Assembly (NCBI RefSeq): GCF_001482305.1
Contig: NZ_LOHP01000046.1
Location: forward strand, 1-64,000
Source: Leucobacter sp. G161
GTDB lineage: Bacteria; Actinomycetota; Actinomycetes; Actinomycetales; Microbacteriaceae
Length of the DNA: 64,000 nucleotides
Direction of reading: 5' to 3'
Position numbers and translations under genes: made by a program. Shown one piece after another: positions 45,172-55,440 of the stretch; position 1 is the first letter of the stretch, and every line of letters starts with the position of its first letter. Below the pieces are notes generated by a model. That model was not told where the DNA came from, made no database searches, and saw only the letters and a program-made list of their open reading frames with translations.

Positions 45172-46014
45172 TTAGCGTGTCTCGGAGAGCGTGATGTCGC
45201 CGAGGTCCACCTTCGCGGAAATCCGGTTGGGGGCACCGGGAGCCGTGTTGAGCTCGTTGTCGAGGCTTCCCGATGCGCGCGCGGGGGTCACGTCATAGAT
45301 GCCAGCCGGCACTGCGAGATCGATCGATCCAGCACTCACCTTGAGGGTCACATCGCGCGGCGGATCCCCCTTGAGGACGAGCGCGAGGTCTCCGAGCGAG
45401 ACCTCGGCATTTACGGTGGCTGCGCCAGTAATCTCGCCCTCGAACGTGCCCATTCCGATGACGAGGTCAAGGTCCGTTGCCGTGCCGCTGATGAAGGCAT
45501 CGCCCGCGTCAACCTGCACATCGAGCTCACCGAAGGTGCCGTCTGTCCTGACGCTGCCGACGCCGATCGTGATGTCTGCGTCGAGGGCTTGCGTCGCGAA
45601 TGCGCGCGGCAGCGTGAGGGTTGCCGTCACCTGCTGCCCGCGCGTCGACGGGCAGACGCCGAAGAAGCAGAATCCTGAGTTGGCGTTTGGGGCGCGCACC
45701 ACGAGTTCATCCCCGTCTCGGCCGAACTGCCACCGCTCGGCGGAGCCACCGGTCGCCGTCAGCGTCGCTTCAGTGACGCTGCCGTATTCGAGCCGGAGGT
45801 CGGCGACGCCAACGTTCAGGTCCAGGCCGGTGATTCCGGTGGCGTCAACGGGCGCCAGTGCGCTTGCCTGCGTGGTGAGGGCATCGGCCCGCTGCGAGGA
45901 CGCTGCCATCGCAAACGCGGCAGAGGCGCCGAGCCCGAGCAGAACAACACCGCCAACGACGGCGGTCGCAATCGCGATGCCCCGCCGTCCGGAGGTGGGT
46001 GGGTTCGTAGTCAT
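45172..46014 (-). CDS. DUF4097-like membrane-anchored beta-repeat protein
   Basis: This 280-residue protein has one membrane helix (about 15-37) followed by a beta-rich extracellular region. The region has repeated short strands of the putative-adhesin/DUF4097 type (LDLNVGVADLRLEYG; ADITIGVGSVRTDGTFGELDVQVDAGDAFISG; LVIGMGTFEGEITGAATVNAEVSLGDLALVLKG). It overlaps the response regulator by four bases and is the last gene of a kinase-regulator-DUF4097 operon, like envelope-stress (LiaFSR-type) loci where a membrane protein modulates the kinase. Confidence 0.75.
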   Translation of the reverse strand: MTTNPPTSGRRGIAIATAVVGGVVLLGLGASAAFAMAASSQRADALTTQASALAPVDATGITGLDLNVGVADLRLEYGSVTEATLTATGGSAERWQFGRDGDELVVRAPNANSGFCFFGVCPSTRGQQVTATLTLPRAFATQALDADITIGVGSVRTDGTFGELDVQVDAGDAFISGTATDLDLVIGMGTFEGEITGAATVNAEVSLGDLALVLKGDPPRDVTLKVSAGSIDLAVPAGIYDVTPARASGSLDNELNTAPGAPNRISAKVDLGDITLSETR

Positions 46015-46715
46015 CGTGCGGTTCCTGTCTCTGGAAAGTTCGGTGTCTGGGGCGGCCGCGGCACGCCCCCGGTGCTCTGCAGGTGCGCGATCGCGGCGAG
46101 CACCCGGCGGTTACCGGACTCGGCCTGTTCAAGCTCAAGTTTTTGAAAGATTGCGGTGATGTGTTTCTCGATGCTGGCCTCCGAGAGGAAAAGCAGTGCG
46201 GCGATCGCCTGGTTCGACCGCCCCTCAGCAAGCGCCGCGAGCACCGTACGTTCGCGGGCAGTGAGCCGCTCCATCCGGGTGTCGCTACTGCGCCGGGTGA
46301 GCAGCTGCGCGACGACCTCCGGATCGAGGACAGTCGCCCCGCCCGCGACGCGCTCGAGGGTCTCCACGAAGTCGGTGACGTCGGCGACACGATCCTTCAG
46401 CAGGTACCCGAAGGCACCGCCCTGCCCGACGATGAGTTCGTTCGCGTACTGCTCCTCAACGTACTGCGACAGTACGAGCACCGGCAGCTGCGGGTGCGCC
46501 GCCCGGAGCTCGAGTGCGAGCTTGATACCCTCGTCGGTGAACGTCGGCGGCATCCGCACGTCGAGGATGCACAGATCGGGCGTCTCGCGCGCAACCGCTT
46601 CGCTGACGCCAACGGTATCGGCGAAGGCCCCCGCAATCTCGTGGCCCGAGTGTTCGAGCAGTCGCACGAGGCCCTCGCGCAGCAGCACAGAGTCCTCGCA
46701 GATCAGGATGCGCAT
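46011..46715 (-). CDS. NarL/LuxR-family response regulator
   Basis: The product has 234 residues. ATG 46715 is used because the receiver domain begins directly (MRILICEDSVLLREGL with the acidic pair); the longer reading to 46868 is arginine-rich and overlaps the kinase gene deeply. The phospho-acceptor aspartate is in LCILDVRMPP. The C-terminal LuxR-type HTH contains LTARERTVLAALAEGRSNQAIAALLFLSEASIEKHITAIFQKL. It overlaps the kinase by 13 bases and the DUF4097 gene by four. Confidence 0.9.
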   Translation of the reverse strand: MRILICEDSVLLREGLVRLLEHSGHEIAGAFADTVGVSEAVARETPDLCILDVRMPPTFTDEGIKLALELRAAHPQLPVLVLSQYVEEQYANELIVGQGGAFGYLLKDRVADVTDFVETLERVAGGATVLDPEVVAQLLTRRSSDTRMERLTARERTVLAALAEGRSNQAIAALLFLSEASIEKHITAIFQKLELEQAESGNRRVLAAIAHLQSTGGVPRPPQTPNFPETGTAR

Positions 46716-48001
46716 GGGATGCCCACCTCCAGGGATGTCGGGCCGCCAAGCGGACTGTCGAGCCGGAATGTACCGCCGGCTGCGAGCACGCGGTTCGTGA
46801 TGCCGTCGAGGCCGCCGCCTGGCAGCACACGTGCGCCACCGGCACCGTTGTCCTCGACCCGCGCCCACAGTGTCGTGCGGTCACGAAGCCGGACGGTGAC
46901 GCGGAGTTCGCTCGCCCGTGAATGCTTCGCGGCGTTCGTGAGCGATTCGGCGATGACAAAGTACACGGCAGTCTCGGCCTCCCGGCTGCACCGTGCGGCG
47001 AGCTGCACATCGAGTGCGACCGGAATATGGGATCGGCCGGCGAGCGCCGAGAGCGCCGCGTCGAGGCCGCGATCCTCGAGCACTGACGGGTGGATGCCAC
47101 GCGCGAGCTGTCGCAGCTCAGTAATGGCCGCCTTCGTCGAGGTGTGCGCCTCGGCGATGAGCGCCTTCGCGCCATCCGGATCGGACTCGATCTGCTGCTG
47201 GGCAAGCCCGAGCGTCATACCCACCGACACGAGCCGGGGTTGCACGCCGTCATGCAGGTCACGTTCGAGGCGGGTGCGCTCCACGTCCGCGGCTCGCACG
47301 GCGCCAGCGCGCTGCTGCTCGGCGATCCGCGCGGCGTCCTGCAACTGGGCGGCCTCGGCACCCGCGCCGGCGATCCAGATCGTGATGAGCCGATGGAGTA
47401 GCGCGATCCCCACCATGGCCGCCACGCTGAGCACCGCAATCCCGAGGTACACGAGCGGATGCAGCGCACTGTACTGCGCGATAAACAGTGGGCCCAGTGC
47501 GGGGTGGTACTCGACGGACCGCCCACCAGCGCTCAGCCCCGTAGCCGCCAACCCCCAGACCGCGTTCTGCGCACACGCAATGAGGACGAGGCCGAGGAGC
47601 CCCGCGACCGTGAAGCTCGCGATCCCCTGCCACATGCGCGCATCAATGACCTGCGCACCGAGCGTGCGGAGGAACCCGCCGAGCCCCGCACCGCGCTGGG
47701 GAGCCGTGCGCAGGCTTGGGCCGTCGAGGGCGTACAGCCCGTTCACCCGCTCGATCTCGAACCAGGCGATGCCGAATAAGACATAGACGAGTGCGACGAG
47801 GAAGAGCAAGCCGATCCCGAAGACGAGCGTGAGCCCGAGGCCCACACCGAGCAGCACCATGGTGAGCGCGAAAACGAGTGATCCGAAGAGCCCGAGGGTC
47901 ACGAGATGCAGGATGGTCGTGCCGATGCGTAGAGGCGGGCGCGGGCGCGCGGGTGTGGCCGGTCCTGCGGTCACAGCTTGGGATCCCAGTGGGTTGCTCA
48001 T
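46703..48001 (-). CDS. Sensor histidine kinase, HisKA_3 type
   Basis: This 432-residue protein has an N-terminal membrane sensor region with about five to six helices (about 25-215, putative-sensor type). HisKA_3 follows with RTRLERDLHDGVQPRLVSVGM, where the histidine of DLHDG is phosphorylated, and then an HATPase domain with ESLTNAAKHS and ARVEDNGAGG. It is the first gene of the operon with the response regulator and the DUF4097 protein. Envelope-stress sensing is inferred from this arrangement. Confidence 0.9.
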   Translation of the reverse strand: MSNPLGSQAVTAGPATPARPRPPLRIGTTILHLVTLGLFGSLVFALTMVLLGVGLGLTLVFGIGLLFLVALVYVLFGIAWFEIERVNGLYALDGPSLRTAPQRGAGLGGFLRTLGAQVIDARMWQGIASFTVAGLLGLVLIACAQNAVWGLAATGLSAGGRSVEYHPALGPLFIAQYSALHPLVYLGIAVLSVAAMVGIALLHRLITIWIAGAGAEAAQLQDAARIAEQQRAGAVRAADVERTRLERDLHDGVQPRLVSVGMTLGLAQQQIESDPDGAKALIAEAHTSTKAAITELRQLARGIHPSVLEDRGLDAALSALAGRSHIPVALDVQLAARCSREAETAVYFVIAESLTNAAKHSRASELRVTVRLRDRTTLWARVEDNGAGGARVLPGGGLDGITNRVLAAGGTFRLDSPLGGPTSLEVGIPCAS

Positions 48002-48127
48002 GCTTCTACGTTAGAGCCCGCTGCGCACCCGCGGCACCAGGGTGACCCGAGACCCGTATTCGGGTTTTCCCTACCCGCGCGGGTGCGGCCGGGCCGGCAG
48101 CTCCGCGCGGGAGCGTCGCCCGCCCGC

Positions 48128-50002
<1,875 letters not shown>

Positions 50003-50072
50003 GTCATGAGCGTACCGGGCGGCGGGGACAACCGGGCGGCTGTCCGCCACCCCCGCTCACCCGTGTCGGCCG

Positions 50073-51569
50073 TTAGGCGGCCTTGACCGGCGGTACCTCG
50101 ACGCGCACGGGCCCCGTGCGGGGCGGCCGCGGAGCGAACGCGAGGGTCAGCGCCGCACCCACCGCGATCGCGGCGACCGGGAGGAGCAGCGACTGCCCCA
50201 TCGCTGCGGCGAAGCCCTCCTGGACCGCTGCGGGAAGTTGCCCGCCGCCCATCCCCGCTGCGTCACCGTCGCCGAGTTCGGCGGCAAGGCGCGATGCCAT
50301 CAGCGCCGTGATCGACGCGGAGCCGAGCACGGCACCCACCTGGCGGCTCGTGTTGTACACGCCAGAACCCGCGCCGGCGAGGTCCATTGGGAGGTTGAAC
50401 GTCGTGATTGCTGACAGCGGACCCCACATGCAGGCGTTTGCGACGCCAAGCACCGCGCTCGGGATGAGCAGCAGCCAAATCGGAGTATCGGGCTGCAGCA
50501 GGACGAAGTAGAGGAGCATGCCAGCGGCGAGGAGCAGCAACCCAACGGTTGCGATCCGGCGGGGATCCCCGCGATCGATGAGGATCCCGATCGGGCGGGC
50601 CATCCCCGCCGAAATCACCGCCATCGGTACCAGCATGAGCGCGGACTGCGTCGGGGTGAGACCTCGCACCAACTGGAAGAAGAACATCAGCGGCATGCTC
50701 ATGCTCGTGACCGCAAATCCGACGGTGACGATCGCTGAGGTTCCGACCGAGAAGTTGCGGTCACGGAAGATCCGCAGCGGCAGCAGTGGCTCGCCGCGCT
50801 GCACGTGCTGCCACCAGACAAACAGACCGAGCACGACGAGCCCGACGCCGATGAGCAGCCAGACCGAGATCGGGCCCCAGATCTGGCCCCAGTTGAAGTT
50901 CTCACCCTCCTGAATGCCGAAGACCACGAGGAACATTCCGACCGCGCTGAGCACTACCCCGAGCCAGTCGAGTCGGTGCGCGTGCGTCTCGAGTCGCGGA
51001 ACGTACTTGAGTGCGAGCACGAAGCCGACAATCGCGACCGGCACGTTGATGAAGAAGATCCACTCCCAGCCCACTGCGTCGATGAGGAATCCACCGAGGA
51101 TCGGGCCGACGAGCGTGGCAACACCGGCCGTGATCCCCCAGACTGCCATCGCCTGGCCGCGCTCCCGCGGCGCGAAAATGCGAGTGATGACGGCCATGGT
51201 CTGCGGGGTCATGAGCGCAGCACCAAAGCCCTGGAAGACGCGCGCGACGACGAGCATCTCGATCGTCGGCGACAGCCCGCACGCGAGCGAGGAGAGCGCG
51301 AACACGGTGAGCCCGATGAGGTACACGCGACGCGGGCCGAAGCGGTCGCCGAGCCTGCCCGTGATGAGCAGCGGCACCGCGTAGGCAAGCAGATAGGCGC
51401 TTGTGGCCCAGAGGGTCGCCGTCATATCAGTGTTGAGGCTCTTCATGATCGTCGGGTTCGCCACCGAGACGATGGTCGTGTCAACGAGGATCATGAAGAA
51501 ACCGAGGACGAGTGTCCAGAGCGCTGCCCAGGGGCGGATCTCTGCGGGATCAGTAAATTTCTTGGGCAC
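50073..51569 (-). CDS. MFS drug efflux transporter (DHA2, 14-TM type)
   Basis: This 498-residue protein has about 14 hydrophobic helices. GRLGDRFGPRRVYLIGL is the MFS motif A loop between helices 2 and 3, and GITAGVATLVGPILGGFLIDAVGWEWIFFINVPVAIV is the motif C region that marks EmrB/QacA-type antiporters. It probably exports toxic compounds using the proton gradient. It lies 70 bases upstream (minus direction) of the ABC exporter gene, and no regulator is adjacent. Confidence 0.9.
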   Translation of the reverse strand: MPKKFTDPAEIRPWAALWTLVLGFFMILVDTTIVSVANPTIMKSLNTDMTATLWATSAYLLAYAVPLLITGRLGDRFGPRRVYLIGLTVFALSSLACGLSPTIEMLVVARVFQGFGAALMTPQTMAVITRIFAPRERGQAMAVWGITAGVATLVGPILGGFLIDAVGWEWIFFINVPVAIVGFVLALKYVPRLETHAHRLDWLGVVLSAVGMFLVVFGIQEGENFNWGQIWGPISVWLLIGVGLVVLGLFVWWQHVQRGEPLLPLRIFRDRNFSVGTSAIVTVGFAVTSMSMPLMFFFQLVRGLTPTQSALMLVPMAVISAGMARPIGILIDRGDPRRIATVGLLLLAAGMLLYFVLLQPDTPIWLLLIPSAVLGVANACMWGPLSAITTFNLPMDLAGAGSGVYNTSRQVGAVLGSASITALMASRLAAELGDGDAAGMGGGQLPAAVQEGFAAAMGQSLLLPVAAIAVGAALTLAFAPRPPRTGPVRVEVPPVKAA

Positions 51570-51598
51570 CGGACTAGCTTACGCTGCGCACGGAAACA

Positions 51599-51636
51599 CG
51601 AAACCCCCGGGCAGCAACAGCCGCACGGGGGTTTCG
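51599..51636 (-). terminator. Terminator of the HU gene
   Basis: CGAAACCCCCG (51599-51609) and CGGGGGTTTCG (51626-51636) form a perfect 11-bp stem, 12 bases after the HU stop codon on the minus strand. The following minus-strand sequence is TGTTTCC. Confidence 0.75.
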
Positions 51637-51647
51637 AGAAATGAAAG

Positions 51648-51926
51648 CTACTTCACGGCAGCCTTGAGCTTCGAGCCAACCGAAACCTTGACGCGCTTGC
51701 CAGCGGGGATGTCAATGGTCTCACCGGTGCGCGGGTTGCGGCCGGTGCGAGCAGCGGTGGTCGCCGTCTCGAACGAGAGCCAGCCGGGGATCGAAACCTT
51801 CTCGCCTGCGGCGACGGTCTCGGAAACAGCTGCGAACAGGCCGTCAAGCACGTTCGAAACTGCAGCCTGGCTCTGGCCAGTCTCAGCGGCGATCTTTGCG
51901 ACGAGCTCGGTCTTGTTGAGTGCCAT
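51648..51926 (-). CDS. hup: HU-family DNA-binding protein
   Basis: This 92-residue protein is the standard HU length. LNKTELVAKIAAETGQSQAAVSNVLDGLFAAV forms the helical body, GWLSFETATTAARTGRNPRTGETI the beta arm that bends DNA, and IPAGKRVKVSVGSKLKAAVK the end. The long lysine/alanine tail of mycobacterial HupB is absent. AAAGGAC precedes the ATG. It is monocistronic with its own terminator, consistent with high expression. Confidence 0.95.
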   Translation of the reverse strand: MALNKTELVAKIAAETGQSQAAVSNVLDGLFAAVSETVAAGEKVSIPGWLSFETATTAARTGRNPRTGETIDIPAGKRVKVSVGSKLKAAVK

Positions 51927-52121
51927 GTTGTGTCCTTTCAGGGCGGTGACCGATAGATGGCCGGCCCCTGATCTATTCGGGGTGTCACCTCCGCTAAGAG
52001 GTTCCGATCAGTTTGATCGGTATGAATCTACCCTACGTTTGCCGAAAAGCGGCGCGATTACGCGGATTTCTTCGGACTGCGTGTCGGTTTCGCTGTCGGT
52101 GAACGACCGCGGGCGAACGCA

Positions 52122-52165
52122 GAGAGGGGCGGGGAGGATCATTTCTGATCCCACCCGCCCCTCTC
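52122..52165 (-). terminator. Terminator of rpmB-rpmG-rpsN
   Basis: GAGAGGGGCGGG (52122-52133) and CCCGCCCCTCTC (52154-52165) form a perfect 12-bp stem, with an additional inner GATC/GATC pairing. It lies 35 bases past the rpsN stop on the minus strand. No other gene lies in 51927-52199. Confidence 0.7.
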
Positions 52166-52199
52166 AGTGAAGCGTTGCTACTGGCTCAGCAGCAGGTGC

Positions 52200-52505
52200 T
52201 TACCAGCTCGACTTGGTGATACCGGGCAGCTCGCCACGGTGTGCCATGTCGCGGAAGCGAACACGCGAAACGCCGTACTTCGTCAGCACGCCACGGGGGC
52301 GGCCGTCGATGACGTCGCGGCTCCGCACGCGTACGGGCGACGCGTTACGGGGCAGCTTCTGCAGGCCCACACGAGCAGCCTCGCGGCTCTCGTCGGTGCC
52401 GTTGGGGTCGATGAGCGCCTTCTTGAGCTCGAGACGCTTTTCAGCGTAACGCGCAACAATCGCCTGGCGCTGCTTGTTCTTCGCAATCATGCTCTTCTTA
52501 GCCAT
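52200..52505 (-). CDS. rpsN: 30S ribosomal protein S14, zinc-free form
   Basis: This 101-residue protein is the long, cysteine-free S14 type: [13 protein letters not shown] start, RCxxxGR-type region replaced by [35 protein letters not shown]. The zinc-binding CxxC pairs of the short form are absent. It is the last gene of the rpmB-rpmG-rpsN cluster, two bases after rpmG. In several actinobacteria such zinc-free paralogues are induced when zinc is scarce. No Zur box is evident upstream here. Confidence 0.95.
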   Translation of the reverse strand: MAKKSMIAKNKQRQAIVARYAEKRLELKKALIDPNGTDESREAARVGLQKLPRNASPVRVRSRDVIDGRPRGVLTKYGVSRVRFRDMAHRGELPGITKSSW

Positions 52506-52507
52506 GC

Positions 52508-52675
52508 TTAGCGCTCCTCTCGGAAGTCAACGTGCTTACGGACAACCGGATCGTACTTCTTGAGCACGAGGCGGTCGGGGGTGTTGCGACGGTTCTTGCG
52601 GGTCACGTAGGTGAACCCGGTTCCTGCCGTCGACTTCAGCTTGATGATCGGACGTACGTCCTTGTCCTTAGCCAT
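52508..52675 (-). CDS. rpmG: 50S ribosomal protein L33, zinc-free form
   Basis: The product has 55 residues and is short: [20 protein letters not shown] to the end HVDFREER, with the typical [21 protein letters not shown] core. There are no cysteines, so it is the C-minus form. Its ATG overlaps the rpmB stop by one base (TAATG), and rpsN starts two bases after its stop. Confidence 0.95.
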   Translation of the reverse strand: MAKDKDVRPIIKLKSTAGTGFTYVTRKNRRNTPDRLVLKKYDPVVRKHVDFREER

Positions 52676-52911
52676 TAGAACTTCACCCCGCGCTTCTTGA
52701 GGTCAGAGACCACTGCCTCGATGCCACGTGCATCGATGACCTTGATGCCCTTCACCGAAAGGGTGAGGGTCACCTTGCGGCCGAGTGACGGCACAAAGTA
52801 AGTCTTCTTCTGGATATTCGGATCGAACCGACGCTTGGTGCGACGGTGCGAGTGTGAAATGTTGTGTCCGAAGCCGGGAACGGCGCCGGTCACCTGGCAC
52901 ACTGCTGCCAT
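52675..52911 (-). CDS. rpmB: 50S ribosomal protein L28
   Basis: This 78-residue protein starts at ATG 52911 ([20 protein letters not shown]) with AGAGGAAAC before it. The core [16 protein letters not shown] is typical of L28. It has only one cysteine, so it cannot form the four-cysteine zinc site of C-plus L28. It is the first gene of the cluster. A longer reading to 53013 has no support. The upstream region to 53283 contains a hairpin, a tandem repeat and structured element B. Confidence 0.95.
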   Translation of the reverse strand: MAAVCQVTGAVPGFGHNISHSHRRTKRRFDPNIQKKTYFVPSLGRKVTLTLSVKGIKVIDARGIEAVVSDLKKRGVKF

Positions 52912-53065
52912 GATGTTTCCTCTCATACCGTGAGACCGGACGGCCTCACCCAAGATTTCTTGTCTGCGAGATCCTGCCGAGGCACTCCTCAACAAACGGT
53001 TCCCGCGGTACATGCACTGGGACGGCGCACGACCAAGGGTTAAGCTTACGGGTTTTGTGCCGTTC

Positions 53066-53087
53066 GCGCAACGCCCGAGCGTTGCGC
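53066..53087. other. Perfect hairpin in the rpmB-trhO intergenic region
   Basis: GCGCAACGC-CCGA-GCGTTGCGC is a 9-bp stem with a 4-base loop, about 155 bases upstream of rpmB. There is no T-tract on either side. It could be part of the rpmB leader; no function is assigned. Confidence 0.5.
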
Positions 53088-53150
53088 TGCTGACTGGCTG
53101 GCTGGCTGGCGGCCGGGCTGACTGGCTGACTGGCTGCCGGGCTGAGGGCC
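53088..53150. repeat. Imperfect tandem repeat of CTGACTGG/CTGGCTGG units
   Basis: About 60 bases are built from 4-base GGCT/GACT units (for example GGCTGACTGGCTGACTGGCT at 53117-53136). This is a low-complexity slippage-prone tract between rpmB and trhO. It is not coding. Confidence 0.7.
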
Positions 53151-53158
53151 GCCCTCAC

Positions 53159-53245
53159 CGCTCCTCTCCCCCTCGTGTAATCTCTTCCGACCCTTGTACA
53201 GGCCGAATAGGGCTCAGTTCCAATAAAACGGGTGAGAGAGGAGCG
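53159..53245. ncRNA. Structured repeat element, copy B
   Basis: Outer arms CGCTCCTCTC (53159-53168) and GAGAGGAGCG (53236-53245) pair perfectly. Inside, CGACCCTTGT (53188-53197) faces ATAGGGCTCA (53207-53216) across a 9-base loop ACAGGCCGA; most positions pair, two by wobble. The 46-base central stretch matches copy A (45043-45123) without gaps at about 33 positions, while the outer arms are unrelated in sequence. It ends 39 bases before trhO. Function and strand are unknown. Confidence 0.55.
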
Positions 53246-53283
53246 CGGAAGGCGCAGCGCCCCGCCCAGCTCGAGGCCGTACC

Positions 53284-54234
53284 ATGGGAAGCGTGAGCCA
53301 CCCCAAGATTCTCCTGTACTACGCGTTTGCCCCCGTGAGTGATCCCGAGGCGGTGCGGCTGTGGCAGCGCGAGCTCTGCGAGTCGCTTGGCCTGCGCGGC
53401 CGCATCATCATCTCCGAGCACGGCATCAACGGCACCGTCGGTGGCGAGATCGACGCGTGCAAGCAGTACCTCAAGCGCACGCGCGAGTACGGGCCGTTCT
53501 CAGGCCTCGACGTGAAGTGGAGTGAGGGCACCGGCTTCGATGCGGTCGCACCGACCACCCTCAAGGGCGTCGATCGCAGCGTCCCTTGGCAGGCAATCTC
53601 AGATTTCCCGAAGCTCAGCGTGAAGGTGCGCGACGAGCTCGTTGCCTTCGGCATCCCCGAGGAGACGGTCGTCGACGAGACTGGTGTTGTCGGCGGCGGC
53701 ACCCATCTCTCGCCCGAAAAGGTGAACGAGCTCGTTGCGGAACGCGGCGACGATGTCGTGTTCTTCGACGGCCGCAACGCGTGGGAGGCCGACATCGGCC
53801 GCTTCAAGGGCGCTGTCGTTCCCGACGTGAAGACCACACACGACTTCATCGCGCAGATCGAGTCCGGCGCCTTCGACGACATCAAGGGCAAGCCGATCGT
53901 CACCTACTGCACGGGCGGGATCCGCTGCGAGATCCTCTCCGCGGCGATGGTTGCGCGCGGATTCGAAGAGGTCTACCAGATCGACGGCGGTATCGTCCGT
54001 TACGGCGAAGCCTTCGGCAACGACGGCCTCTGGGAGGGCTCGCTCGCGGTGTTCGACGGTCGCGAGGCGATGGACTTCGCGCCGGGCGCTTCGGTCATCG
54101 GCCGCTGCACGGTGTGCAGTACCGCGACCTCACACCTCGTCGACTGCGCGGAAAACTCCTGCCGTACGCGCTTCGTCGCGTGCGCCAGCCACGACGCCCC
54201 GCGCTGCGACGCGCACGCGCTCACGACCGCATAA
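53284..54234 (+). CDS. trhO: tRNA uridine-34 hydroxylase, rhodanese family
   Basis: This 316-residue protein has the TrhO (UPF0176) layout. An N-terminal acylphosphatase-like domain ([28 protein letters not shown]) is followed by a rhodanese domain with [19 protein letters not shown] and the catalytic loop [10 protein letters not shown]209. A C-terminal zinc-type region carries C-x2-C pairs ([16 protein letters not shown]). It makes 5-hydroxyuridine at the wobble position of tRNAs. GTG 53293 is an alternative start. Element B lies in its leader. Confidence 0.92.
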   Translation: MGSVSHPKILLYYAFAPVSDPEAVRLWQRELCESLGLRGRIIISEHGINGTVGGEIDACKQYLKRTREYGPFSGLDVKWSEGTGFDAVAPTTLKGVDRSVPWQAISDFPKLSVKVRDELVAFGIPEETVVDETGVVGGGTHLSPEKVNELVAERGDDVVFFDGRNAWEADIGRFKGAVVPDVKTTHDFIAQIESGAFDDIKGKPIVTYCTGGIRCEILSAAMVARGFEEVYQIDGGIVRYGEAFGNDGLWEGSLAVFDGREAMDFAPGASVIGRCTVCSTATSHLVDCAENSCRTRFVACASHDAPRCDAHALTTA

Positions 54235-54257
54235 CGATCGAACGGAAGAGACACAGA

Positions 54258-54291
54258 CGAAGCGCCCGGAGGAGTTCCTCCGGGCGCTTCG
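54258..54291. terminator. Bidirectional terminator between trhO and the ABC-2 permease
   Basis: CGAAGCGCCCGGAGGA and TCCTCCGGGCGCTTCG form a perfect 16-bp stem with GT at the tip. It is followed on the plus strand by TTGTTGG. It lies between convergent genes and probably serves both. Confidence 0.8.
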
Positions 54292-54312
54292 TTGTTGGTG
54301 CTGCGTCAGCGG

Positions 54313-55440
54313 CTATCCCTTGATCGCCTCTGAGAACTTCACGCGGGCACCGGTCTTCATGATCGAGTTTTCGTAGATGCGCGATCCCAGCCATAGCGCG
54401 ACCGCGATCGACACGATGAGCACGCCGAGCGACACGATCGGCTCCCACCACGCCGCATCTCCGAAGTACAGCCGCATCGGCATCGCGGTCGGCGCCGAGA
54501 ACGGCACGTAGCTCATGATCGCGAGCACCTGCGGGTTGTCGAAGAAGAAGATAATGAGGAAGAACGGCGCCATCACGAGCAGCATCACCGGGCTCGACAC
54601 CGAGCCGATGTCCTCCTGCCGTGACACGAGCGCCGCACTCGCCGCGTACATCCCCGCGACGAGCACGAAGCCGAAGGCAAAGAGAATGGCGAACCAGATG
54701 AGCGCGGTGCCAAGCTCCCCGAGCAGGATGTCTTGGCCGGTCGCGAGCATGCCGACGGCGGCGAGCGCGACGGTCGCGACCACCATGCCCAGCGCGAGGA
54801 TGCTGTTGCCGAGGATCTTGCCGGCGAGCAGCGTGCGCGCCGAGATCGTCGCGAGCAGGATCTCGACAATGCGCGTCTGCTTCTCTTCGACGACGCTCTG
54901 CGCGATCGTCATACCGAAGGTCATTGCGGTCATGTAGAACACCATGCCGAAGCCCATCGCGATGAGGTAGCCGAGCAGGTAGCTCGTCTCGCTCGGGTCG
55001 AGCAGCTCGATCGCGGGGGCCGCCGACAGCGCCTGGAGCACGTCGGTCGGCGGGTTGTCGTTCGCGATGACGGTCAGCCCAACGGGGGTGTCCCCTCCCT
55101 CCACGATTGCGGCATCAACATCGCCGTCGCGAACGAGCTGTTCGGCAGCGGCGCGGTCGGCGACTGCGCTCACCTCAAAGCCGTCGCCCAGCTCAGCCTG
55201 CGCTCCCGCCACCACGGCGACCTTCGTGTCCGAGCTGCCGAAGCCGCCCTGCGATACGAGCCCGCCGATGACGACGCCGGCGAGCACGACGATGAGGAGG
55301 ATCGCGTTCGAAATCACGAACGCCTTGCTCTTCAGCCGCGTCATGATCTCGCGCTCGGCGACGATCCACGCCCCCTGCGCTGGGCTGAGCTGGCGGTGCG
55401 TCGCGCTCGGGCGAAGCGAGTGGGTCTGTGGTGCGCTCAC
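54313..55440 (-). CDS. ABC-2 type transporter permease (NatB-like)
   Basis: This 375-residue protein has a helix at about 38-60, an extracellular domain of about 110 residues, and five more helices from about 160 to 355. This is the NatB/YhaP-type ABC-2 permease layout. Its GTG start overlaps the ATPase gene by four bases. With that ATPase it probably exports ions or a toxic peptide. The divergent two-component pair at 56483 may control it. Confidence 0.88.
   Translation of the reverse strand: MSAPQTHSLRPSATHRQLSPAQGAWIVAEREIMTRLKSKAFVISNAILLIVVLAGVVIGGLVSQGGFGSSDTKVAVVAGAQAELGDGFEVSAVADRAAAEQLVRDGDVDAAIVEGGDTPVGLTVIANDNPPTDVLQALSAAPAIELLDPSETSYLLGYLIAMGFGMVFYMTAMTFGMTIAQSVVEEKQTRIVEILLATISARTLLAGKILGNSILALGMVVATVALAAVGMLATGQDILLGELGTALIWFAILFAFGFVLVAGMYAASAALVSRQEDIGSVSSPVMLLVMAPFFLIIFFFDNPQVLAIMSYVPFSAPTAMPMRLYFGDAAWWEPIVSLGVLIVSIAVALWLGSRIYENSIMKTGARVKFSEAIKG

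Noticed and set aside
52912-53065. Zur box upstream of rpmB
   Set aside because: No AT-rich TGAAAAT-type palindrome is present in this stretch.
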